This document shows positions 52,692 to 60,740 of a DNA stretch of 64,000 bases, piece by piece (within the stretch, counting starts at the first letter, position 1; each line of letters begins with the position of its first letter). Made by a program: the position numbers and the translations under genes. The stretch is from NCBI RefSeq assembly GCF_020091405.1, contig NZ_CP081903.1, forward strand, positions 6,820,501 through 6,884,500. Direction: 5' to 3'. The notes under the pieces were generated by a model that had not been told where the DNA came from, did no database searches, and saw only the letters and a program-made list of their open reading frames with translations. The DNA is from Bacteroides cellulosilyticus. GTDB lineage: Bacteria; Bacteroidota; Bacteroidia; Bacteroidales; Bacteroidaceae.

Positions 52692-54215
52692 CTATTCTCC
52701 TAAAACTTCCAATTCATCAACAATTAGCGTACTACCTACAGCACCTTTAAACTTATCACCTTCTTTACTTGAAGAACAGATAATAGCCAATTTATAAGTT
52801 TTCTCTTTATCATAAGCCTTACCTTCCAGATATTCAAACGGAATATTGAATGTCGTCCATTCTGCCTTATCAGTACCATCTTCTAAATGCGCAACAGCTA
52901 CACGATAGTCAGAATCATTGATATCAAGACCTGTAAGAATGACTTCTTTACCATCTGCACCTACTGCCTCATACAGAACAGCCTGAATAGCACACTCATC
53001 TTGAAGACCAAGATTATCTTTTATATTATTTTTATCAGAACCATCAACATAATTATCACCACCTTTATACTTATAAACTCCTTTTAATGATAGTGGAATT
53101 TTATCATAAGGAATTCCAAACTCAGTCATCTTTAAAGGGGCTGTTATAGCTGTCATAAAATTAAAATTGAACTTACCTGTAAATAAAGAACCTGAAGCTA
53201 AAGGAGCATTTTTAGCAGTTAAAGCATTTCCTCTCGCATCTAAAGTAACCAACTTAGCAGCTTTTCCTTTATAACCAGCTTCTTCCACCATTACAGGATA
53301 TCCCACCGGATTAGCACTACCATTCACCATTTTCACACCACCATTAGATGATGCTAACTGATCGGCGGGTTGAGGAGCCCAATATTCAGCATAACTCCCT
53401 TCTTGTACGGATTCCCATTCATCAAGAGGGAACTTCATTAAAGAGGTTTTACTAGGAGATATCACCTTATAAGTAGTAGCAGTACCATCTTCTGCAACTA
53501 CCGTATAAACCACAGTCTGAGAGAAATCGGCAGTTCCACCTTCCACAGAGTAAGTAGCCTTATCAGAAACTTTAACAGTTGGAACCAAAGCTTTCAACTC
53601 TTCTGAAGTAGCATCATCAAGTACCTTGAAAGTAAATGTATTAGTGGCTTCATCCAACTTGGGCTGTTCAGTTACAACTGCATTCGCTTCATTACTTGGA
53701 TCAAAGGCAAAACTAAGAATCTTCGCTTCACTACTTTCTGAACCGTTAAGGCGTTTCCCTTCATATACCACTTTTACTTGTTGGCTCTCCCCATTCACAA
53801 CGGCAGCAATATCCATATCAATCTTTACCTGACCATTTGCAACAGTGCCTGCTGCATTTATAGTACAAGACAAAGTTTGCACATCCAGCTTCTGAATCCC
53901 TGTAAAAGTGTAAGTATCACCTTTTTTAGACAGTTCACAATTACTCAATTCAACATCCCCCACTGGTATACCCATAAAACTGAAATCTTTCAAAGAAAGA
54001 TTAATAGCAGCAGGCCCTGCCTTTGCTACAGATATTTTTTGTGGAATGTCCTTTCCCAAAAGTTGACCTTGTACTGTTACATTCAATGTTCCTTTATAGT
54101 TACCTACAATTTCCCCATCAATCGCTGTAGAATAGTCTGGATCATCATCACTACAAGCTATAAACAAACTCATTGAACAGATCAATGCAAACAAATAAAA
54201 TAAATTCTTCTTCAT
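52692..54215 (-). CDS. Calycin-like/PCMD-domain surface lipoprotein
   Basis: 507 residues, lipobox Cys21. N-terminal calycin-like domain (about 30-160; GEIVGNYKGTLNVTVQGQ), DUF5018-like segment about 170-255, and C-terminal PCMD domain ending LAIICSSSKEGDKFKGAVGS and LIVDELEVL, which matches the C-terminus of the PCMD lipoprotein at 50656, so the two convergent genes share a domain. The signal peptide matches that of the next lipoprotein upstream almost exactly. Surface-exposed glycan binding is a family-based guess. Confidence 0.82.
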   Translation of the reverse strand: MKKNLFYLFALICSMSLFIACSDDDPDYSTAIDGEIVGNYKGTLNVTVQGQLLGKDIPQKISVAKAGPAAINLSLKDFSFMGIPVGDVELSNCELSKKGDTYTFTGIQKLDVQTLSCTINAAGTVANGQVKIDMDIAAVVNGESQQVKVVYEGKRLNGSESSEAKILSFAFDPSNEANAVVTEQPKLDEATNTFTFKVLDDATSEELKALVPTVKVSDKATYSVEGGTADFSQTVVYTVVAEDGTATTYKVISPSKTSLMKFPLDEWESVQEGSYAEYWAPQPADQLASSNGGVKMVNGSANPVGYPVMVEEAGYKGKAAKLVTLDARGNALTAKNAPLASGSLFTGKFNFNFMTAITAPLKMTEFGIPYDKIPLSLKGVYKYKGGDNYVDGSDKNNIKDNLGLQDECAIQAVLYEAVGADGKEVILTGLDINDSDYRVAVAHLEDGTDKAEWTTFNIPFEYLEGKAYDKEKTYKLAIICSSSKEGDKFKGAVGSTLIVDELEVLGE

Positions 54216-54580
54216 AATTTTTGTTGTTTAGTTAATACAAGCCTTCTCTACGAAGGCAATAATGTTCTGTTTTTACATTACAATAAATTAAGGATGCAAA
54301 ATAACAGCTTTTAAAGAATATTTAAAAGGTCTATTCTACTTATTAATGTTCTATTTTTAATAAGAAGTTTATTAACTTTTTTATCTAAATAAAAAAACAA
54401 AAGTGCTTTGAATTAAAAAAACAACTAAAAACATTTGATTGTTTTCAAGTTCAAGAATTATTTATAGAACAAAAAAGGACTGTATAACTCCATACATTTA
54501 CAAACACGTTCACAGATAACATATAATAAAAAATGAGGATACTCTTTCGAATATCCTCATCCTATTTTTCTAAATTTGAA
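54216..54580. other. Gene-free 365-bp intergenic region
   Basis: Holds the leader of the gene at 52692, with a hairpin GCCTTC-N5-GAAGGC near 54241-54261, a shared TTGTTTAGTTAATA block near the start codon (also before 55546), and the minus-strand terminator 54527-54560. The middle is AT-rich with nothing recognised. Confidence 0.55.
54527..54560 (-). terminator. Rho-independent terminator
   Basis: Stem ATGAGGATA (54533-54541) with TATCCTCAT (54552-54560), 10-nt loop, then six T on the minus strand. It ends transcription of the calycin-like gene at 54581. Confidence 0.85.
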
Positions 54581-55546
54581 TTAGTTTCTCACTAAATCCA
54601 ATCCTAAATTAAAGTTCGTCGTCACTGACCAATATCCTCCTATCATCTGAATAAATATTCCAGCAGCCTGTGCTTCTTCTGGTACTACACCACCTGCAAC
54701 CAACGCATTCCAAAGTATAATCAAGTCATTTGTTAGCACTGGTTCTCCAGAATCATCAGTTTCTCCTGTACTACGAAGCGTAAACAGATTATCAAATGCA
54801 CTCTTATCTAAGTAAATATGAACATGGCCATTATCAGCTATTTTAATATTCATTGGTATCCCATCTTTAGCCCAACTCGCTATTTGGTTAATAGTAGCAT
54901 TTTGTATTCCACTAAGATCAGCATTCAACAAACCACCAAGCAAAGCTTTAACAGTAGCCGGATCTTCACTCAATACAGTTTCTATAATTTCCCCCATACC
55001 ACTTGCATCGCTTCCAGTAGCAGCAGTTAAAATAGCAGGAATATTCAGTTTTACAACAAATTTTCCATTCTTCTCACTCCAATATGCCAGATCCTTAGGA
55101 GAAGTTGTAAAACCACTTGTCACAAAATTAGCTTTTACATCACTCACAGTAGGAAAAGCACCCGTAAAGAAAATAGATATTATAGAAGAGGGATCCATAG
55201 CTATTTCAGGACTTGCAACATAATCAGCAATTATACTTCCACTTTTGTCTAAAGTGATTGAATTCAAGACTTGAGGCAAAATAGAACCACCCAAATGTCG
55301 AAATAAAGCTGAAATAAATTCTGGATAATTATCTTCTCCAGTAAATTGCCAATCAGTATACAAGGCACCTGTCATAGGCCAATTCTTTGTAGTCTCATTT
55401 TCCGTCCATTCATAATCCTCAGCTGTATATTCTGACATTTTATAAGTTCCAATCCAAGGACTTACTTCATCATCATCATCATCACAAGCAGTAAACAAGC
55501 TCATTGAGCAGATCAATGCAAACAAATAAAACAAATTTTTCTTCAT
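54581..55546 (-). CDS. DUF4925-like surface lipoprotein
   Basis: 321 residues with lipobox Cys21, followed by an acidic run (six Asp/Glu in DDDDDEVS). The signal peptide and the first codons are almost the same as in the gene at 52692, at DNA level too. The rest of the protein has a single beta-rich domain of the calycin/DUF4925 type with several conserved hydrophobic strands (GTYKMSEYTAEDYEW). No enzymatic motif. It lies upstream of the 52692 gene, but a terminator separates the two, so they are separate transcription units. Function unknown; surface binding is likely. Confidence 0.75.
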   Translation of the reverse strand: MKKNLFYLFALICSMSLFTACDDDDDEVSPWIGTYKMSEYTAEDYEWTENETTKNWPMTGALYTDWQFTGEDNYPEFISALFRHLGGSILPQVLNSITLDKSGSIIADYVASPEIAMDPSSIISIFFTGAFPTVSDVKANFVTSGFTTSPKDLAYWSEKNGKFVVKLNIPAILTAATGSDASGMGEIIETVLSEDPATVKALLGGLLNADLSGIQNATINQIASWAKDGIPMNIKIADNGHVHIYLDKSAFDNLFTLRSTGETDDSGEPVLTNDLIILWNALVAGGVVPEEAQAAGIFIQMIGGYWSVTTNFNLGLDLVRN

Positions 55547-56064
55547 ATCTTTGTTGTTTAGTTAATAATGGCTCCCCATCACTGGGTAACCGTGCTTCTT
55601 CTTTTATCACTTTTGGGGTGCAAAATAACCGTTTTTTATCACACCAAACAAGGTCAATACATTAATATTTTTGTCCTTTTTTTAATCTTTATCTATATAT
55701 TCCTTCTTAAGATAAGCATTTCAACATCTCATTTATAATATTAAGGATTATCTCATATCACCTCTTCCCCCCTTTCACCCCACCCAGAACGCACTTGCTC
55801 CGTACCAAGTCCGTAGTTTCTCCGTCTAAAGGTACTTCTGACCGAAAAATGTACGGAGCAAGTACGGTTCAGATACAGTTCGGGTACGATCCTGGCACAA
55901 TTCAACACAGGATAAAAAACACCTCATTCCATAAAAAAACAATATTTCTTCCTTCTCATGAGAAAAAATCCATAACTATTTGTTATCTTTAGGCATCCAA
56001 AAGCTTTTATTCAAAGGATTTGGCATGAATAAACCTTATACATAAACCATTAAAGCAAAAGATT
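55547..56064. other. Gene-free 518-bp intergenic region
   Basis: Divergent spacer between the lipoprotein gene and aroC. Contains a leader hairpin near 55567-55590, a candidate 22-bp-period array with a 13-bp inverted repeat (55793-55805 with 55851-55863), and a near-consensus -7 sequence (TATCTTTAG at 55984) before aroC. A short frame at 55795 is not supported as a gene. Confidence 0.6.
55796..55905. repeat. Possible 22-bp-period array
   Basis: Units at 55796, 55818, 55840, 55862 and 55884. Units 1 and 2 share CTCCGT and units 4 and 5 begin GTACG; the rest is more diverged. GTAC recurs. Weaker than the other arrays. Confidence 0.4.
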
Positions 56065-57141
56065 ATGTTCAACTCATTCGGCAACATTCTCCGCCTTACC
56101 AGCTTTGGGGAGTCACATGGTAAAGGCATCGGAGGCGTCATTGATGGATTTCCCGCTGGTATCCGCATTGACATGGATTTCGTGCAAGCGGAACTGAATC
56201 GTCGCCGTCCCGGGCAATCCCTCATCACAACGGCACGGAAGGAAGGTGATAAAGTAGAATTCCTTTCAGGTATCTTCGAAGGTAAATCGACAGGATGTCC
56301 CATCGGATTCATAGTATGGAACGAAAATCAACATTCCAGTGATTATGATAATATGAAGGAAGTGTACCGCCCCTCGCACGCGGATTATACATATAAAGTG
56401 AAATACGGCATTCGCGACTATCGCGGTGGCGGACGTTCATCGGCACGCGAAACTATTTCACGCGTAGTGGCAGGTGCGCTTGCCAAACAAGCACTCCGTC
56501 AGCTGGGGGTACGCATTACGGCATATACCTCGCAGGTAGGCCCCATTCGTCTGGAAGAAAACTATACCGCTTATGACCTTGATCTTATAGATACCAATCC
56601 CGTACGTTGTCCGGATCCTGTAAAGGCGAAGGAAATGGAAGAGCTGATTTTCAAGATCAAGGGAGAAGGTGACACCATCGGAGGTGTAGTGACGTGTGTC
56701 ATCAAAGGATGCCCTATCGGACTGGGACAACCGGTATTCGGCAAATTACACGCTTCGCTTGCCTCGGCCATGCTCAGTATCAATGCTGCCAAAGCATTCG
56801 AATACGGTGACGGATTTAAAGGCCTGAAGCAAAAAGGTTCGGAACAGAACGACGTATTCTTCAATAACTGCGGACGTATTGAAACGAAAACCAATCACTC
56901 CGGTGGTATTCAAGGTGGCATCAGCAACGGACAGGATATCTTCTTCCGTGTTGCATTCAAACCTGTAGCCACCGTACTTATGGAGCAACATACGGTCAAC
57001 ATAGATGGAATAGACACCACACTGAAAGCCCGCGGTCGCCATGATCCGTGCGTATTGCCACGCGCAGTACCCATCGTAGAGGCAATGGCCGCCATGACCA
57101 TACTGGACTTTTATCTTATTGACCGTACTACACAATTATAG
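56065..57141 (+). CDS. aroC: Chorismate synthase
   Basis: 358 residues. N-terminal [20 protein letters not shown], the FMN/substrate motif [20 protein letters not shown], the [20 protein letters not shown] segment, and the C-terminal [20 protein letters not shown]. Converts EPSP to chorismate using reduced FMN. Length and all three motifs are standard. Followed after 94 bp by the M20 peptidase, with an inverted low-complexity stretch between. Confidence 0.97.
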   Translation: MFNSFGNILRLTSFGESHGKGIGGVIDGFPAGIRIDMDFVQAELNRRRPGQSLITTARKEGDKVEFLSGIFEGKSTGCPIGFIVWNENQHSSDYDNMKEVYRPSHADYTYKVKYGIRDYRGGGRSSARETISRVVAGALAKQALRQLGVRITAYTSQVGPIRLEENYTAYDLDLIDTNPVRCPDPVKAKEMEELIFKIKGEGDTIGGVVTCVIKGCPIGLGQPVFGKLHASLASAMLSINAAKAFEYGDGFKGLKQKGSEQNDVFFNNCGRIETKTNHSGGIQGGISNGQDIFFRVAFKPVATVLMEQHTVNIDGIDTTLKARGRHDPCVLPRAVPIVEAMAAMTILDFYLIDRTTQL

Positions 57142-57219
57142 AAGTGGTAGGGTGTTAAAGTAATAGGGTGATAGAGTGACATTACCCTATCACTTTATCA
57201 TTCTATCACTTTATCACCT
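57142..57219. repeat. 8-nt periodic inverted tract
   Basis: Left tract 57142-57180 (units like GATAGAGT/AATAGGGT) and right tract 57181-57219 (TATCACTT-type), complementary over most positions if G-T wobbles are allowed, with almost no loop. Lies between aroC and the peptidase gene. No ATAGCGCAGC motif. Confidence 0.6.
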
Positions 57220-57235
57220 TATTATATATATATTT

Positions 57236-58597
57236 ATGAACGAAATACAGAAATACATTTCAGAGAATGAACCCAAGATGCTGGAAGACCTGTTCAGCCT
57301 CATCCGTATACCAAGTATCAGTGCAAAACCGGAACACCATGATGATATGCTGGCCTGTGCAGAGCGTTGGGCACAACTTCTGATTGAAGCCGGTGCAGAC
57401 GAAGCATTGGTGATGCCCTCAAAAGGCAATCCGATTGTTTTCGGACAGAAGACAGTAGATCCTACAGCAAAAACAGTTTTGATATATGCGCATTACGACG
57501 TGATGCCCGCAGAGCCGTTAGAACTGTGGAAAAGTGAACCTTTCGAACCGGAAATACGTGACGAACACATCTGGGCACGCGGTGCGGATGATGACAAAGG
57601 GCAAGCATTCATCCAAGTGAAAGCTTTCGAATATCTTGTGAAGCACGGCATGTTGAAGAACAATGTCAAGTTCATTTTCGAGGGTGAAGAAGAAATTGGC
57701 TCACCCAGTCTGGAATCTTTCTGTGAAGATCATAAAGAACTATTAAAAGCCGATGTCATTCTCGTATCGGACACCAGTATGTTGGGGGCGGATCTGCCCT
57801 CACTCACTACAGGACTCCGCGGACTGGCATACTGGGAAATAGAAGTAACCGGACCTAACCGCGACCTGCATTCAGGACATTTCGGCGGTGCTGTTGCCAA
57901 TCCCATCAACGTACTATGCGGCATGATTGCCAAAGTGGTAGATGCGGATGGACGTATCACAGTGCCCGGTTTCTACGATGATGTAGAAGAAGTGCCGCAG
58001 GCAGAACGTGATATGATTGCACACATTCCGTTTAATGAAGAAAAGTACAAAACCGCTATTGGCGTAAAAGAACTGTTCGGAGAAAAAGGTTACAGTACGC
58101 TGGAGCGTAACAGCTGTCGTCCTTCATTCGACGTTTGCGGCATCTGGGGTGGATATACCGGTGAAGGTTCTAAAACAGTACTTCCATCCAAAGCTACAGC
58201 AAAAGTATCCTGCCGTCTGGTTCCGCATCAGGACCACCACAAGATTTCGCAAATGTTTGCCGATTATATTCGGAGTATTGCTCCGGATACGGTACAAGTG
58301 AAGGTGACACCGATGCACGGAGGACAAGGTTATGTATGTCCTATCAGCCTACCTGCCTATCAGGCCGCTGAGAAAGGTTTTGAAAAAGCATTCGGAAAAA
58401 AGCCACTGGCTGTGCGACGCGGAGGAAGTATCCCTATCATTTCAACGTTCGAACAAGTACTTGGCATTAAGACAGTGCTCATGGGCTTTGGATTAGAATC
58501 AAATGCCATCCACTCACCCAACGAAAACTTCCCGCTCGATATTTTCAGAAAAGGTATTGAAGCGGTGGTAGAGTTTTATTTAATTCTTAATTCTTAA
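57236..58597 (+). CDS. M20-family dipeptidase/metallopeptidase
   Basis: 453 residues from the ATG at 57236 (MNEIQKYISENEPK); an upstream ATG at 57176 lies in the repeat tract. Zinc ligands: HYDVMPAEP, ARGADDDKGQA, EGEEEIGSPSL, SDTSML (Asp) and the dimerisation lid DLHSGHFGGAVANP. The final metal His is in the NAIHSPNEN segment. Members cleave dipeptides or carboxypeptide bonds in the cytosol. Monocistronic after aroC; convergent with the PorE-like gene, 4 bp apart. Confidence 0.9.
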   Translation: MNEIQKYISENEPKMLEDLFSLIRIPSISAKPEHHDDMLACAERWAQLLIEAGADEALVMPSKGNPIVFGQKTVDPTAKTVLIYAHYDVMPAEPLELWKSEPFEPEIRDEHIWARGADDDKGQAFIQVKAFEYLVKHGMLKNNVKFIFEGEEEIGSPSLESFCEDHKELLKADVILVSDTSMLGADLPSLTTGLRGLAYWEIEVTGPNRDLHSGHFGGAVANPINVLCGMIAKVVDADGRITVPGFYDDVEEVPQAERDMIAHIPFNEEKYKTAIGVKELFGEKGYSTLERNSCRPSFDVCGIWGGYTGEGSKTVLPSKATAKVSCRLVPHQDHHKISQMFADYIRSIAPDTVQVKVTPMHGGQGYVCPISLPAYQAAEKGFEKAFGKKPLAVRRGGSIPIISTFEQVLGIKTVLMGFGLESNAIHSPNENFPLDIFRKGIEAVVEFYLILNS

Positions 58598-58601
58598 TTC
58601 T

Positions 58602-60605
58602 TCATTTAAAAGTTGTCCTCAGCACCTTGAACTCTGTACGACGGTTAATCGCATTACAAATCTCCTGCTGTTCCGGCGGGAGATTTTTTATAAACTCTTC
58701 TGTCAACACATCTCCCTCTTTCAGGAAAGGTGCTGATTTCAGCGTAAACTTGGTCACTGTTTTAGGTTGCTGTTCACCATATCCTTTCGGTGTAAGACGT
58801 TCCGGATCAATCCCTCCCTTAATAAGATAGCGTACAACAGACTCTGCACGGCGTTGCGAAAGACGAAGATTATAATCATCATTTCCTTTATAATCGCAAT
58901 GCGCAGACAGTTCGATAGTGACATTCGGATTGTCATTCAGCAACTCTATCAGTTCATCCAGAGCCACTGTAGATTCTGACGTCAGATCAGCCTTATCAAA
59001 CTCATAAAAAATATTCTCTATCAATACAGGGCGGGTAATGGAAGATAACGGAAACTCAAGTTCATAGAGGCGATCCTCATTAATATTTTCCGTTGCCATT
59101 TCTTCTTTGTCATTCAAATAACCACGGCAGGAAGCCAACAGGGCATAACGGCATCCCGGTGCGAGCTCTTGAGTGAAAGTACCGTCTTTCTTCACGTTTA
59201 TCTTTAAATAAGTACCGTCATCCCCCACCAAAGTGACAAGCGCATCAGAGAGTGCATCCCCCTCCTTATCATACACCAATCCTTTCAAGACATGGTGTAC
59301 CTCTGGAAACTCAAAACTATAAATATGATCCCAGCCACGGGCATCTCCACGGTTAGAAGAAAAGAAACCCCGATTGGGAGCACCGGGCTCAAAAGTCATA
59401 CCGAAATCGTCACCCTGTGAATTCACCGGAGACTGCATATTTTCAATACGCCATCGCCCCGTCAGGCTATCTGTTATAGCACGGAATATATCTAGCCCCC
59501 CCATACCGGGATGTCCGGTAGAAGAGAAATAGAAAGTACCATCCGGCGAAAAGGTAGGAAACATCTCATCAGCAGAGGTGTTTATTTCAGGTCCCAGATT
59601 GTCGACATAACCGAAACCGTCGCGGGTTACGTTAATACGCCACAAATCCAGCCCCCCCTGCCCACCGGGCATATCAGATACAAAATAAAGATAATCACCC
59701 GCAGGAGACAACGCCGGATGAGCAACAGAAGAAAGCGTATCATTCAGAATTACACATTTCTGAGGAGCTCCCCACTCTGCCCCGGCACGTTGAGAAACAT
59801 AAATCTCGGCATAAGCAGGTGCATTGGGCAACGTCCGGCAGCGAGTAAAATACATTGTTTTACCATCCGACGAAAAAGAGCAGGCCCCCTCTTCAAACTC
59901 ACTGTTCACTTCCGAAGCAAGCGGTTCGGGTTTCTGCCATTGTTTCTTCTCATTCCGCTTAGAATGAAATATATCAGCACTTTTCATCCCGGTAATACCG
60001 TTCAGGTCAGTACCCTTCGCTTCGTTACGGGTAGAGGTGAAATACAAGATATCGGGATCATCTCCCGCATACATAGGAGAATAATCGCTCCGGCGGGAAA
60101 CAAGAATAGGCACCCGTTTTACAATATATCGGGTAGGCTTCTTTTTCCATTCCTGCGCCAGACGACAAGAAGTGAGTCCGATTTGTGTCAGAGAGTCTTT
60201 ACGTTCTTTCCCGGCAGGCAAGGTCTGTGCGTAAGCAAGGTAATTCTCATAATAAGGTATAGCCGCTGCATACTCACCATTCTTACGGAGCATTTCCGCC
60301 AGATAAAAATGAGAGAGAGTATCCGGATAACGATAACGGACAGCATTCATATAAGCGCCTTTGGCCTTCAATGTATAATTGATGCGTCGGTAACAATCGC
60401 CTTGCTTATAGGCCAGTACGCCCCGTTGCGAACGATCTTTCGGAGAAGTACGGGTATAGGCGGTTTTATAATGGCGGGCAGCATCAAAGTATTCACCACG
60501 AGCATAGCTTTGCTCTGCCTGGCGCAAACTCCGCCCCACCCCACAGGAAGTGAGAAGTAAACCGACAGAAAGAAAAAAGAAAAGAAAACGCCTATATAAT
60601 CTCAT
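58602..60605 (-). CDS. porE: PorE-like OmpA-family lipoprotein of the type IX secretion system
   Basis: 667 residues. Lipoprotein signal (LLLTSC, Cys21), then TPR-like helices (about 30-165), PD40/WD40 beta-propeller repeats (about 180-420, with DPDILYFTSTRNEAKG and AHPALSPAGDYLYF), a carboxypeptidase-like domain (about 435-525), and a C-terminal OmpA domain (about 535-667, with FDKADLTSES and LSAHCDYKGNDDYNLRLSQR). This exact order is that of PorE, which anchors T9SS to peptidoglycan. A general Pal-like role would not need the propeller. It supports a T9SS role together with porQ and the T9SS-tailed gene at the right edge. Confidence 0.85.
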   Translation of the reverse strand: MRLYRRFLFFFLSVGLLLTSCGVGRSLRQAEQSYARGEYFDAARHYKTAYTRTSPKDRSQRGVLAYKQGDCYRRINYTLKAKGAYMNAVRYRYPDTLSHFYLAEMLRKNGEYAAAIPYYENYLAYAQTLPAGKERKDSLTQIGLTSCRLAQEWKKKPTRYIVKRVPILVSRRSDYSPMYAGDDPDILYFTSTRNEAKGTDLNGITGMKSADIFHSKRNEKKQWQKPEPLASEVNSEFEEGACSFSSDGKTMYFTRCRTLPNAPAYAEIYVSQRAGAEWGAPQKCVILNDTLSSVAHPALSPAGDYLYFVSDMPGGQGGLDLWRINVTRDGFGYVDNLGPEINTSADEMFPTFSPDGTFYFSSTGHPGMGGLDIFRAITDSLTGRWRIENMQSPVNSQGDDFGMTFEPGAPNRGFFSSNRGDARGWDHIYSFEFPEVHHVLKGLVYDKEGDALSDALVTLVGDDGTYLKINVKKDGTFTQELAPGCRYALLASCRGYLNDKEEMATENINEDRLYELEFPLSSITRPVLIENIFYEFDKADLTSESTVALDELIELLNDNPNVTIELSAHCDYKGNDDYNLRLSQRRAESVVRYLIKGGIDPERLTPKGYGEQQPKTVTKFTLKSAPFLKEGDVLTEEFIKNLPPEQQEICNAINRRTEFKVLRTTFK

Positions 60606-60698
60606 GCTCCATTACTTTTCATTGTTCATTCTAATAAACTGAAAAATCGGCAGATTATTGTATCTTTCATCCCTTCTCGTTACATTTGCAGAAAACTC

Positions 60699-60734
60699 AG
60701 ATAGCCTGATGCCTAAGAGCCTTTCAGACTATCT
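60699..60734 (-). terminator. Possible terminator of topB
   Basis: 10-bp stem (60699-60708 with 60725-60734, one wobble) with a 16-nt loop and only four T after it on the minus strand. Weak. Confidence 0.35.
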
Positions 60735-60740
60735 GTATCC

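Noticed and set aside
55795..55992. Short frame in the spacer before aroC
   Set aside because: It lies across the candidate 22-bp array and an inverted repeat, has no ribosome site and a composition unlike neighbouring genes.
59511..60560. Long antisense reading frame (about 349 codons) opposite porE
   Set aside because: It lies wholly inside the strand opposite a clear gene with domain support, has no recognisable domain, and follows from codon bias of the sense gene.
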